Origin: Buttiauxella noackiae ATCC 51607
Lineage (GTDB): Bacteria; Pseudomonadota; Gammaproteobacteria; Enterobacterales; Enterobacteriaceae
Direction of reading: 5' to 3'
NCBI RefSeq assembly: GCF_001654865.1
Contig: NZ_LXEO01000066.1
Location: 1-64,000 of the forward strand
Length of the DNA: 64,000 nt
Part shown: positions 43,301 through 52,202 of the stretch, piece by piece
How positions within the stretch are numbered: position 1 is the first letter of the stretch
How the letters are laid out: each line of letters opens with the position of its first letter
Program-made: the position numbers and the translations under genes
Notes under the pieces: generated by a model
What the model was told of the DNA's origin: nothing
The model's input: only the letters and a program-made list of their open reading frames with translations
Databases searched by the model: none

Positions 43301-46300
43301 GGCCCTGGCATTTCATTAAATGGCACCAACAGTACCGGGATCATTCTGCATGACAACGGTACCGCAACGGTCGGTGCGCCGGTGAATGTTTCTGGCACCA
43401 ATAATATTGGTGTCGATATTCAAAATAATGGCGTGCTGACGAATAACGGCATTATTAGCGTCAGCGGTGCCGCGAATAGCGGCAACGTCGGGGTTCGTGT
43501 GGGTGGAGCGAATGCGGTGGTTAACCGCCTCGGCACAGTCAATGCCTCAGGCGGTTTAGCGGCAGTCCAGCTCATTGGAGCAGGCGCGAATTTAACGGTT
43601 AACGGTACAGGCAACCAGATTACGGCCTCTGGTGGAGCCGATGGTGTAAGAATGGATGCCGGTGCCACCTCCTTTAACGCCTCGGATACGGTTATCGACA
43701 TTTCCGACAGCGGCGCGGGGATTAATAACAACGCCGATACCTCCAACATCAATCTTAGCAACGTCACGATTAACGCCTCCGATGGCCCTGCGATTCGCAC
43801 TGCCGTCACCTTTAGCGCGGAGGGCACGAACAACACCCTGAATGTTTCCGGCAATGGTGAAGGCTTTGCATTTATGCAGGCCGATGGTTCGGTGACTACG
43901 GGTTCTCTCACAATCGGCAGCGGCTACACCATTAATGGCAACGGGGCGGGGAGCGTCGGTATTCTGGCAAGAACATCCAACAATGTGAGTTCTGCTGCGA
44001 CTATCAACATGGACACCGGTGCGGGTTCAGCGATTGTGGCAACCGATGGTCTAAGCGGTAGCAGTCGTACGATTACCAACTCAGGCGTGATCACAAGCCT
44101 CGGAGCGGGTGCGCCAGTGATTAATGCCTCAGGCGCAGGAAATACTACCGTCATTAACAGCGGTACATTGCTGGCGGCAGATGCCACCGCACAAGCGATT
44201 CTGACCGGTACCGGCAATGACGTGGTGTCGTTAAATGGCCCGGGGGCAACGACCCGTGGGGAAATAACGCTGGGTAGTGGTAACGACCAGTTCAGCTGGA
44301 CGGCGGGTGATTACACGGGTGGAGTGACATTCACAGGTGCAGATGGCAATGACCGCGCCACGCTGGGTAACGTGTCGATGGCGAACGTGACGCATATTCT
44401 CAGTGAAGGCGGCACCAATAATACGTTAACTCTTAATAGTACGAATGAGGGAGCAACACCTGCATTATTGGGATCCTTTAGCGCGGACGACCTGGCAAAA
44501 GGCACCAATATTGGGTCGGGCTGGAGCACGCTGACTTTAGATGGCGATCCGACTGACGCACGGGTGGTGGATAATTTAACGCTCTCCGGCGTACAAACCA
44601 TCATTATCAACAATGGTGCCACGCTGCGTAGCGGCGACAGCGCCCCGACTGCGGGCGAGGCCACCATCCATAATTACAATGTCGCCACCTCGGGGGCGAC
44701 AAGCTTGCTGTCATTCGATGGTGCGGCTGACCAAATCTACAGCGGTGTTATCAGTGGCACGGGGGGCATGGAGCGCATCAATAGCGGTAATACTATTCTG
44801 CTCGGCGATAACACCTACACCGGGAATACTTTGATAGGCGCAGGATCGGAGCTGACTCTCGGCGATGGTAATACCACCGGCAAACTATCCGAGCAAACCA
44901 ACATTACTGATAACGGCATCCTGACGGTTAACCACTCTGATGCAGTGGCGCTCAATGGTGTTATTTCAGGAAGTGGTGCGTTCCGCCAGATTGGTAGCGG
45001 CGTCACTCGCCTCGGTGGCAATAACAGCTATGCAGGAACCACCACTGTTGAACAGGGTACCTTGCTAATTAACGGTGTGCAGAGTGGCACAGGGCTGACC
45101 ACCGTCAGGAGCGGCACTACGCTTGGCGGTTATGGCACCCTCGGCGGTGATGTTCTCTTCGAGAGTGGGACCACATTGCGCCCGGGTGATGACAGCCGTG
45201 GCAATGGCACCGGGATGCTGACCGTTCAGGGCGACCTGACACTTGCCAATGACACCAACAGCCAGTTCCAGTTGGGAGAAGTTTATACACCGGGTGGCTC
45301 ACTCAATGACCTGGTGGATGTGAAAGGTAACTTAATACTTGATGGTTCACTCAATGTGGCGCTGACCGCAGGTGGAGCCTTCCTGCCGGGTGTGTATCGC
45401 CTGTTTAACTATGGCGGTTCGCTCACCGACAACACCATGGATATCGTGTCGCTGCCACCCAACGACGCCAATAACTACGCTATCCAGACCAACATCGACA
45501 AGCAAGTTAACCTCGCGCTCAACTTTATTGACCCGACAAATCAGTTGCAGTTCTGGGATGGTGACCTTGATGTGACCCCAGGCAACCACGGGGATGGTAC
45601 GACAGGCAATGGCCGGGTTGACGGTGGCTTCGGTTACTGGACCAGCCTGATTTCAGGCGTCAGCAACAACTGGACGCAAGTCGATGGGGTCGGTAATGCG
45701 CCGTGGGCGCAGGATGCTTTTGCCGTATTCCAGGGGCTAGGCGACGTGGTGCGCGTGAGCAATGCGTTTGGCGATGTGCTCACTTCCGGGATGCAGTTCG
45801 CCAGTAATGGCTACATCCTGAATGCCGATCCTGCGCGCCCGGATTCGCAACTGTTCTTTGATGCGACTAACCCGCCGGGTAATTTCCCGCCGGATAACAG
45901 CTACGAAGCGCAAGGGGCGACTCATGCCAACAGCTATTTTGCGATTCGTGTGGGGAATGGTGCGACGGGAGCCGACATCACGACGCTTATCAACGTCAAC
46001 CTGGTGCAGAACGATCTGTCCGCTGGCAATATCCGTTTGCTGAAAACCGATCCCGGTCGCCTGATTTTAACCGGCAATAATGTGTTTACCGGTGGCGTGG
46101 AAGTCTGGAACGGCACGCTGAATATCACCAACGACAACGCGCTTGGTGCGACCAGTAACTCAGTGTTGTTGAAAAATGGTGCCACCTTCCAGGCGGGGGC
46201 CGATCTCACGACATCACGCTTATTCTTTGTCGATGGCGCTGCGGGCGCTGCGCTGGATGTATTCGGCCATACCTTTACCCCAACAGGCGTGATTGGCGGT

Positions 46301-49300
46301 GATGGTCCTCTGACTATTAAAGATAGCTCCACGGGCACCAATAATGGCGTGCTTGAGTTGGGCACCGCGAATACCTATCAGGGCGACACCAAGATTATCG
46401 GCAAAAATGGTACCGGGCAACTGACGGTCAATGCTAATACCACTGGGGCATTTGGTACGTCAGATAGCCTGGTTTCGTTAAGCTCTCTGGCACTGTTAAA
46501 CCTCAATAACGCCGCTTCGGGTGAAACGCACACCTTTGCCGTCGACAACGCATCACTGGCGTTCCACGACAACGCCGGAGCCGGGCAAAGCACGATCAAT
46601 CTGACTAACGGCGGTAATGCCACTTTCAGCGATACGAGCCAGGGTGATAATACGAATGTGTCGGTTGATGCCAGTTCCCTGCTTGCGCTCAACGGCAGTG
46701 CCGATGCGGGTTCATCGACGGTCAATAACAGCGGACGTGTGACCTTTGCTGACAACGCTCAGGGCGCAGGCGCGGTGATTTCTAACCTCGTGGGCGGCCT
46801 GGTGGATATCAGTTCTGCGCTGTCGGGGACCTCGATAGGTTCATTATCAGGTGCAGGTAACGTGATGCTGGGTGCGGCAACTCTGGTTGAAGGCGCCTTA
46901 GGGCGCAACGACTCGATCAGCGGCATTATCAGCGGTGACGGAAATCTGGTGAAAACCGGAAGCGGAACGCTAAACCTCACCGCCGCCAACACCTGGACCG
47001 GAACCACCGATGCTCAGCAAGGCGTGTTACTGATTAACGGTAATCAAGTGGCGGCAACCGGGCAAACCACTGTGAATAGCGGTGCAACGCTTGGCGGTGC
47101 GGGCCAACTCGGTGGCAGCGTGGTGATAGACAACGGCGGGCACCTGGCGGCTGGGCAGGATCTGTCAAGTGTGGGTGTGCTGACGATGGGCGCGCTAACC
47201 CTCAATCAGGATTCGCAAGTCGATTTCCAGTTTGGCCAGCCATACACCGTCGGCGGCACGCTTAACGATCTTATCAATATTAATGGCGACCTCAATCTTA
47301 ACGGCAAACTGAATATCACCCAGACACCGGGCGGCAATTTTGATGTCGGGATCTATCGCGTCTTTAATTATTCCGGTGCGTTAACCAACAACATTCTCGA
47401 TATTGGCACCGCGCCTGCGGCGGCAGACGATCTCTACGTTCAGACCTCTATCGCAGGCCAGGTGAACCTCGTCAACCGCAGTGGTTATGTCATGCGCTTC
47501 TGGGACGGTTTCGGTGGTACGGGCGGGGCGTTGAAAAATAACGACCAGATCGATGGCGGAAACGGTATCTGGCAAAACAGCAGCGGCAATGACAACTGGA
47601 CCACGGATGTCACCGATCCTGAAGGGCGCTTTAATACACCGTTCAGCAATGGTTCCTTTGCCGTATTTGGCGGTAGCGCCGGTAATGTCACTATCGACAC
47701 CAGCCTCGGTGAAGTGGCGATCAGTGGCGCGCAGTTTGCCACTGACGGTTATGTTATCGGCGGGAATAATCTCACCACCCATACCGCCAATACGATCATT
47801 CGCGTCGGTGATGGTACGGCACCGAGTGCGGGTTATACCGCCACTATTAACTCGGTTATTGACGGTGAAGGTGGAATTAATAAAGCCGATCTCGGCACCT
47901 TGATTCTGAACGGCAATAACCAATACCAGGGCGGCACGCAGGTTAACGGCGGGGTACTGCAAGTTTCTGCGGATAATAATCTCGGTGCAGCGGGAACCGG
48001 TATTGGCGTGAGTGGCGGCACGTTGCGCTATGGCGCAGCGTTTGATACTGCCCGCCAGGTGACGCTTTCGGGCGTCGGTGGGGCAATTGACACCAACGGT
48101 CATGCGGTTTCGCTGTTAACGGCGGTTACCGGCAATGGCGATTTCACTAAGCTGGGCGATGGCACATTAACGCTCACGCAAGACAGCACATTCAACGGGC
48201 AAACCACTATCAGCAAAGGCACATTGCAGTTGGGGAACGGGGGTACGGCGGGCAACATTGGCGGGAATATTGTCGATAACGCGACGCTTGCGATTAACCG
48301 CAGCGATACCTTGTCGCTTAGCGGGAACATTTCCGGCAGCGGCCAGGTCTGGCAGCAGGGCAGCGGCACCACCATTCTCAATGGCAACAATAGCTGGAGC
48401 GGAATTACGCTCGTGGAAAAAGGCACCTTGCTGGCATCCGGTGAGAATCGCTTTAGCCAGCCATCCAGCCATATTGTGAGCCGTGGTGCGTTACTGGATA
48501 CCGGTGGCTACAGCCAGTCGGTCGCCAACCTGGTGAACCAGGGCACTATTAATTTGCGTGGCGGCGATGTCGGATCAACCCTGACGGTCAACGGTGATTA
48601 CGTCGGCCTGAACGGTACGTTGAACATTGCTGCCCAGCAGCATAGCCCAGGTGTCGCCGACCGTCTGGTGATAAATGGCGGCAGTGCTACTGGCCTGACG
48701 AACCTGAATATTGATGTTAGCCAACTCGGCGAACCGACCACCGGTGACGGCATTATGGTGGTTGAAGCCGTTAATGGGGCGACCACCACCGCTCAGACCA
48801 CCAAAGATGCCTTTACCATTGGCGATGGCGTGCTTACCGCGGGCGCATGGCAATACCAGCTGTTTGCCGGTAACGCGCAAGGGGCGGGTGAAGACTGGTT
48901 CTTACGCGCCGGTTATCGTCCTGATGTACCGGGCTTCGATACGCTGGCCGCGATTATCCGCCAGGCCGATTTAGCGGTTCTTGGGACACTTCACCAGCGT
49001 GTGGGCGATGAACAACCCTGGCGTGCAGATGTTGCGGCCGATCAGGAAAGCCGTTTTTGGGCACGTTACATCGTCAAATCGGTCGATCAAAAACACGACG
49101 ATCCTACCGGCTCGCAAAGCAGTTCCAACTTCAACGGGATGCAAATGGGGTTGGACCTGTGGCAAAACGATAAATGGCGTGCAGGTTTGTATACCACCTT
49201 TATGGATATCGACAGCTCGATCAATGGCGATACCGGGATGAGCGGCGGGGCCGCGTACAACTCGACCTTCTCCTCATACCTGGGGGGTTACGCCACCTGG

Positions 49301-49894
49301 ACTGACACCGACGGTTTGTACGTCGATAACGTCCTGCAGTACGGTTATCACTCTGTCGATTTGAAGAACATGAGCGATCATGAATCCTACAGCCCGGACG
49401 GTAGCTCGGTGGTGGCGTCGGTTGAAGTCGGAAAACCGTGGCAATTAGGCGATAGCAACTGGCAGCTCGAACCGCAGGCGCAACTTATTTATCAGTACAG
49501 TCATTTTGATGATGTCACACTTGCCGATCGGTCGAAAACCAAAGTTTCGGTGGACGCTGACGGTTCTGTGATTGGCCGCCTTGGGGTCCGTCTGACTGCC
49601 GATTACGACACGGACTACGGCAAAGTTAAGCCTTATGTTCGCGCAAACTACTGGCAGGAACTGTCTGACGGCCAGGACAGCGTGACGTATCGCAATACGG
49701 CCAACCAGGCCGGTGCGACGGAAATCAATGCCAACCAGCGCTTCCAGGCAACTGAAGTGGCTCTCGGTACAACATGGGCGGTAACCACGGATGTGCAGGC
49801 CTATACCGAGGTGGGCAAAAGCTGGGATAACGGTGGCGACACGTCCGTATCCTCTGATATTTCAGCGTCTGTTGGGATGAAAATTCGCTTCTGA
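40388..49894 (+). CDS. Giant classical autotransporter adhesin (type Va)
   Basis: A 3168-residue secreted surface protein. The N-terminus is an extended signal peptide region 'MNNIYRLVWSHVANSFIAVAE' with cleavage near 'TASAVDV' (about 57). Residues about 60-440 form a region of unrecognised type. About 440-1450 is a long beta-helix of Gly/Asn-rich 'NNGTI..SGxxxxGI' turns. About 1450-2700 carries passenger-associated transport repeats, e.g. 'GTTTVEQGTLLINGVQSG' and 'GTTDAQQGVLLINGNQVA'. The last 280 residues (about 2885-3168) are the translocator barrel, from 'RFWARYIVKSVDQ' to 'SASVGMKIRF' with terminal Phe. No protease motif was seen, so adhesion or aggregation is likely. It lies 73 bases before a FadL-like gene with a hairpin between. 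Confidence 0.93.
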   Translation: MNNIYRLVWSHVANSFIAVAETSRTGKKGSKTGRGGRKLLTTALIVAGVYGPTASAVDVTWSAAYPNYLFLPVYDAVKETGYAFTIDSQPLTNHYAPGTELNITGSIPNIATGTNGSSTGVTVLNALPDPGGTGAGTDPNRIITIEATDSTGAAMPITAANIDQYTYSPSPARPQESQELNVEVPGLDGSYQVISIYDSSTFIAADDTAVSDMLLPVYDPNSIRIFNNFGIALVAATGGQANINVGSSDANAPIAAAANTIDLLAKNSVLAKADGSGSATSRTEWRSDNFIHFRPAIVLSSDTQNLEAQSAKYDFTITLPHYEQVGNKALLLGNKDFVIHSSTDIADVNDFLTGQGAYAGKPQIQYWLTAGATVNGEVIDSSVEAQNTYDAIISGMLAQEENTSINLTYHVWDDKGVHNNNATVSTGDLNVIYATGANASGLVTSDGSLAVDGASAVMRGDNGAIITNDGAINAWRSSGSSPDSVGMLTTDATAINNGTLNAGLFIEKDGSNQNVSNAGSTGMQGSGNSTLTNNGHINAAITDSTTNGAVGIRASGTTTVSNTLAGTIALAGNSNNQFGKAGGYGVWLDQSATFNNAGNIYLGVNPVLNSTAPTPVPMTGGDLSAGIRTQSTGAVNNTGTITIAENTRNAAGISIEGASGAVTNSGTINVLGKLTDGSAAANYGLNAVDNVGTVTHSGLIKVDGDNNIAINVLAQDAGAEVTTTTGSAITVGTAGDTGGSDGQPYTYRNYAVYAEGLNTQHAQVNLNSTIRLLSAGAIGVHARGDARIDIDSASTLSFENVKQMGYYAWGNKAQINLGNANINDNGQADSILFAVDHGATFAGNSGAAAGYQLTVSGNNGTGIIANGVDETTGTKTSLTTGTAQIFVNGEKAVGVKVTGGAVGNISDGGIVLQHNNTTAVLIDGRNYNIDGTIDSDEVQTDVTSNASITSSPGQSGIVGYNVAHAGVLNLSGPGISLNGTNSTGIILHDNGTATVGAPVNVSGTNNIGVDIQNNGVLTNNGIISVSGAANSGNVGVRVGGANAVVNRLGTVNASGGLAAVQLIGAGANLTVNGTGNQITASGGADGVRMDAGATSFNASDTVIDISDSGAGINNNADTSNINLSNVTINASDGPAIRTAVTFSAEGTNNTLNVSGNGEGFAFMQADGSVTTGSLTIGSGYTINGNGAGSVGILARTSNNVSSAATINMDTGAGSAIVATDGLSGSSRTITNSGVITSLGAGAPVINASGAGNTTVINSGTLLAADATAQAILTGTGNDVVSLNGPGATTRGEITLGSGNDQFSWTAGDYTGGVTFTGADGNDRATLGNVSMANVTHILSEGGTNNTLTLNSTNEGATPALLGSFSADDLAKGTNIGSGWSTLTLDGDPTDARVVDNLTLSGVQTIIINNGATLRSGDSAPTAGEATIHNYNVATSGATSLLSFDGAADQIYSGVISGTGGMERINSGNTILLGDNTYTGNTLIGAGSELTLGDGNTTGKLSEQTNITDNGILTVNHSDAVALNGVISGSGAFRQIGSGVTRLGGNNSYAGTTTVEQGTLLINGVQSGTGLTTVRSGTTLGGYGTLGGDVLFESGTTLRPGDDSRGNGTGMLTVQGDLTLANDTNSQFQLGEVYTPGGSLNDLVDVKGNLILDGSLNVALTAGGAFLPGVYRLFNYGGSLTDNTMDIVSLPPNDANNYAIQTNIDKQVNLALNFIDPTNQLQFWDGDLDVTPGNHGDGTTGNGRVDGGFGYWTSLISGVSNNWTQVDGVGNAPWAQDAFAVFQGLGDVVRVSNAFGDVLTSGMQFASNGYILNADPARPDSQLFFDATNPPGNFPPDNSYEAQGATHANSYFAIRVGNGATGADITTLINVNLVQNDLSAGNIRLLKTDPGRLILTGNNVFTGGVEVWNGTLNITNDNALGATSNSVLLKNGATFQAGADLTTSRLFFVDGAAGAALDVFGHTFTPTGVIGGDGPLTIKDSSTGTNNGVLELGTANTYQGDTKIIGKNGTGQLTVNANTTGAFGTSDSLVSLSSLALLNLNNAASGETHTFAVDNASLAFHDNAGAGQSTINLTNGGNATFSDTSQGDNTNVSVDASSLLALNGSADAGSSTVNNSGRVTFADNAQGAGAVISNLVGGLVDISSALSGTSIGSLSGAGNVMLGAATLVEGALGRNDSISGIISGDGNLVKTGSGTLNLTAANTWTGTTDAQQGVLLINGNQVAATGQTTVNSGATLGGAGQLGGSVVIDNGGHLAAGQDLSSVGVLTMGALTLNQDSQVDFQFGQPYTVGGTLNDLININGDLNLNGKLNITQTPGGNFDVGIYRVFNYSGALTNNILDIGTAPAAADDLYVQTSIAGQVNLVNRSGYVMRFWDGFGGTGGALKNNDQIDGGNGIWQNSSGNDNWTTDVTDPEGRFNTPFSNGSFAVFGGSAGNVTIDTSLGEVAISGAQFATDGYVIGGNNLTTHTANTIIRVGDGTAPSAGYTATINSVIDGEGGINKADLGTLILNGNNQYQGGTQVNGGVLQVSADNNLGAAGTGIGVSGGTLRYGAAFDTARQVTLSGVGGAIDTNGHAVSLLTAVTGNGDFTKLGDGTLTLTQDSTFNGQTTISKGTLQLGNGGTAGNIGGNIVDNATLAINRSDTLSLSGNISGSGQVWQQGSGTTILNGNNSWSGITLVEKGTLLASGENRFSQPSSHIVSRGALLDTGGYSQSVANLVNQGTINLRGGDVGSTLTVNGDYVGLNGTLNIAAQQHSPGVADRLVINGGSATGLTNLNIDVSQLGEPTTGDGIMVVEAVNGATTTAQTTKDAFTIGDGVLTAGAWQYQLFAGNAQGAGEDWFLRAGYRPDVPGFDTLAAIIRQADLAVLGTLHQRVGDEQPWRADVAADQESRFWARYIVKSVDQKHDDPTGSQSSSNFNGMQMGLDLWQNDKWRAGLYTTFMDIDSSINGDTGMSGGAAYNSTFSSYLGGYATWTDTDGLYVDNVLQYGYHSVDLKNMSDHESYSPDGSSVVASVEVGKPWQLGDSNWQLEPQAQLIYQYSHFDDVTLADRSKTKVSVDADGSVIGRLGVRLTADYDTDYGKVKPYVRANYWQELSDGQDSVTYRNTANQAGATEINANQRFQATEVALGTTWAVTTDVQAYTEVGKSWDNGGDTSVSSDISASVGMKIRF

Positions 49895-49900
49895 TGATAC

Positions 49901-49921
49901 TGCGGCTCGCTTCGAGCCGCA
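49901..49921 (+). terminator. Hairpin after the autotransporter gene
   Basis: TGCGGCTCG (49901-49909) pairs with CGAGCCGCA (49913-49921) around a CTT loop, seven bases after the stop. A T-run is missing, so it may be an intercistronic or partial terminator. Confidence 0.55.
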
Positions 49922-49967
49922 GGCTATCCCAGGCCTTTTAGCGGTTATTTTAAGAAACAGGTGGCAC

Positions 49968-51149
49968 ATGAAAAAGAGCATCGTGGCGTGTTCAGGACTG
50001 CTGTTAGCCTCATTTTCTCATGCGAGTGGCCTTTATTTTTATGAGATTGGTACAGAAGATACGGCACTGGCCGGTGCCGGGCAGGCTGCACGCGCTCAGG
50101 ATGCTTCTACCATTGTCACCAATCCGGCGGGTATGACCCGTCTACCGGATCATATGTTCACCGGTGGTCTACAGGTCATGGGGGGAGATATCAATTATCA
50201 GTTAGATAACGCCAGACAGAGCCCGGGGAATGTCATGAATATTTTCCCTAATGCCAGTAGCTTCTATAGCCAAAAAGTCAGTGATGATGTGTATGCGGGC
50301 ATTGGTCTGTATGGAAACTATGGTCTGGGGATAGATTTTGGCGACTGGGCTGGAGACCGGTTAATCAAAAAGAGCACCATGGTTGCCATGACCCTGAGCC
50401 CCTCTCTGGCCTGGAAACTGAGCGATCGTGTTTCCATCGGGGGGTCAGTCAATGCCAACTATGGTTTCTTGTCGCTGACGCGCAACATTGATGGGGATGA
50501 TAAAACGCAAAAAGACCACGACTGGGCGATGAGCTATCGTCTCGGTTTGTTGATGGATCTGACTGACCAAACCCGCGCGGGGATAACCTGGAACAGTAAA
50601 ACCGATTACGACTTTACTATTGATGCTCAGGCGCGGTTCCCCAACCTGCCAAATGTCGATTTCACCTTACCCATCGGTGCGCAAGTCCGGTCGCCACAGC
50701 AAATCATGCTGAGCCTGGTACACGATATCGATAAACAGTGGTCTGTGATGGGCGATCTTGGCTGGCAGGACTGGAGCCAGTTTGGTGCACCACAGATTAC
50801 CGTGGCAGGTGAGGCGCTCGACAAAACCAGCCGCCTTAAAGATACCTGGCATACCGCATTGGGTGTGCAATACCGTCCAACTGAAGAGTGGCGTCTCAAT
50901 GCCGGCGTGGCATTTGATAGTACTGTATACAAAGATCAGAGTGATGCGGCTTTAACCCTGCCAACGGGTGACGAATGGCGTTTTGCCACCGGTGCGCAGT
51001 ATCAACTGAGCCAGGCAAGCAATATTGGGATAGCAGTGGAATATCTGCATATGCAGTCTTCAATAATTCAGTCTCCGGCGGTTTTGGCGGGCAATTACGA
51101 TAATCCATATCTGTGGTTTACCAGCGTCAATTACAGTTATCAGTTCTGA
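49968..51149 (+). CDS. FadL/TodX-family outer-membrane channel
   Basis: A 393-residue outer-membrane barrel of the OMPP1/FadL/TodX family, which lets hydrophobic molecules cross the outer membrane. The signal peptide ends 'SFSHA' (residue 19) and the mature N-terminus begins 'SGLYFYEIGTEDTALAGAGQAARAQDASTIVTNPAGMTRL', the hatch region with the family 'NPAGM'. Alternating barrel strands follow, ending '...LWFTSVNYSYQF' with terminal Phe for BAM recognition. It is shorter than FadL itself (about 446), so it is a paralogue whose substrate is unknown. The gene follows the giant autotransporter by 73 bases and ends at a strong shared terminator. Confidence 0.9.
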   Translation: MKKSIVACSGLLLASFSHASGLYFYEIGTEDTALAGAGQAARAQDASTIVTNPAGMTRLPDHMFTGGLQVMGGDINYQLDNARQSPGNVMNIFPNASSFYSQKVSDDVYAGIGLYGNYGLGIDFGDWAGDRLIKKSTMVAMTLSPSLAWKLSDRVSIGGSVNANYGFLSLTRNIDGDDKTQKDHDWAMSYRLGLLMDLTDQTRAGITWNSKTDYDFTIDAQARFPNLPNVDFTLPIGAQVRSPQQIMLSLVHDIDKQWSVMGDLGWQDWSQFGAPQITVAGEALDKTSRLKDTWHTALGVQYRPTEEWRLNAGVAFDSTVYKDQSDAALTLPTGDEWRFATGAQYQLSQASNIGIAVEYLHMQSSIIQSPAVLAGNYDNPYLWFTSVNYSYQF

Positions 51150-51155
51150 TTGTTA

Positions 51156-51191
51156 AAAGCCTTTAACTCAGTGCTATGAGTTAAGGGCTTT
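51156..51191. terminator. Bidirectional terminator between FadL-like and HAD genes
   Basis: A 15-base arm (51156-51170) pairs with 51177-51191 with one mismatch and a 6-base loop. It lies between the convergent stops and can serve both the FadL-like gene and the long Bat/sulfatase operon. Confidence 0.85.
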
Positions 51192-51209
51192 GTGTTGGAT
51201 ACAATGACA

Positions 51210-52202
51210 TTATTTACATAATGCTGGGTCGAAAACTGTTTTCCAATCGTGCTTCATATCGACGATAGCCCAGCCTTTTTCTTTCGCCAGGCTTAGCCCT
51301 TCAACCAGTTTTCCACTCGCCGGTGGATGGCTGTCATAAGCGTATTCACGCTCCGCATCTGTGTGGTGAACCAGTAAACCGAAGGTCTTATAGTCCGGGT
51401 TTGACGCGGTGTACTGCATCATCGCTAAATCACCGTCGCTGTTACCAAACGCCGCAACCGGGCGCTGGCCCATAAACAGGTGAATAGCGACCGGTTTGGC
51501 TGCCGCATCGTCGTTAAACGCGCCTTTCATGGTTTTACGCAACTGCGTGCCGTTGTCTGTCAGGGAAAACTCGCTGAGCGAGAATGATCCGATAACCTGC
51601 TCAGGCGGGATGCCATACATTTTTTCTGCCACTACGCGCATAAAATCAATGCCGCCGCCGGACACAATCCACGTTTTAAAGCCATTTTCACGCAGGTAAT
51701 CGAGTAACTGGCGCATTGGCTGGTAGCTCATTTGATCATATCTGCAGCCAAAACGGTTATCACGATGGCTGTCGACCCAGTTGCTGACACGCTGGTTAAA
51801 CTCCTCGGTAGTGATGTTGCTGTGCGTCAGCTCTAAAAGCTGAATCAGCCCCTTCTCACCGGAAGCCACAACGGTTTTTAAATCGTCATTTAGTACCGCG
51901 CTCACAACAGGGTCGTTTTTCCATTCAGGGTGCTCAGGTGCCAGGCGCTTCACTTCATCCACCGCAAACTGAAGCTGGAATGTCAGCGGTGCTTCCGGCC
52001 ACAGCGTGCCGTCGTTATCAAATACCACGTAGCGCTTTTCTGGCGGGATAAAAGTCGAACGATCTTTATTAGTGGCATTTTGCACCCATTGCTCAATGGC
52101 CTGTTTCGACGAAGTATTGTTCCAGGTAGAGAGTGGGTCATCGGCATGCGCTGCGCCAATAGTACCGAATAGCATGGCGCTGAAGAGTAATGCGTGTTTC
52201 AT
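51210..52202 (-). CDS. Exported HAD-superfamily phosphatase-like protein
   Basis: A 330-residue periplasmic protein with a signal peptide (ends 'GAAHA', residue 20) and a complete HAD fold. Motif I is D62-N-D64-G-T in 'YVVFDNDGTLWPE', motif II is in 'FKTWIVSGGGIDF', motif III has Lys in 'QLRKTMKG' and motif IV is 'VAAFGNSDGDLAMM'. The nucleophile and acid/base Asp are both present, so it should be an active phosphatase of the phosphoserine phosphatase-like branch with unknown substrate. It overlaps the batD stop/start by four bases as the last gene of the sulfatase/Bat operon. An exported hydrolase in that position could be a client of the Bat complex. Confidence 0.85.
   Translation of the reverse strand: MKHALLFSAMLFGTIGAAHADDPLSTWNNTSSKQAIEQWVQNATNKDRSTFIPPEKRYVVFDNDGTLWPEAPLTFQLQFAVDEVKRLAPEHPEWKNDPVVSAVLNDDLKTVVASGEKGLIQLLELTHSNITTEEFNQRVSNWVDSHRDNRFGCRYDQMSYQPMRQLLDYLRENGFKTWIVSGGGIDFMRVVAEKMYGIPPEQVIGSFSLSEFSLTDNGTQLRKTMKGAFNDDAAAKPVAIHLFMGQRPVAAFGNSDGDLAMMQYTASNPDYKTFGLLVHHTDAEREYAYDSHPPASGKLVEGLSLAKEKGWAIVDMKHDWKTVFDPALCK

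Noticed and set aside
41038-48880. Minus-strand frames across the giant autotransporter
   Set aside because: Low-complexity Val/Pro/Leu-rich translations that follow codon periodicity of the sense gene; shadows.
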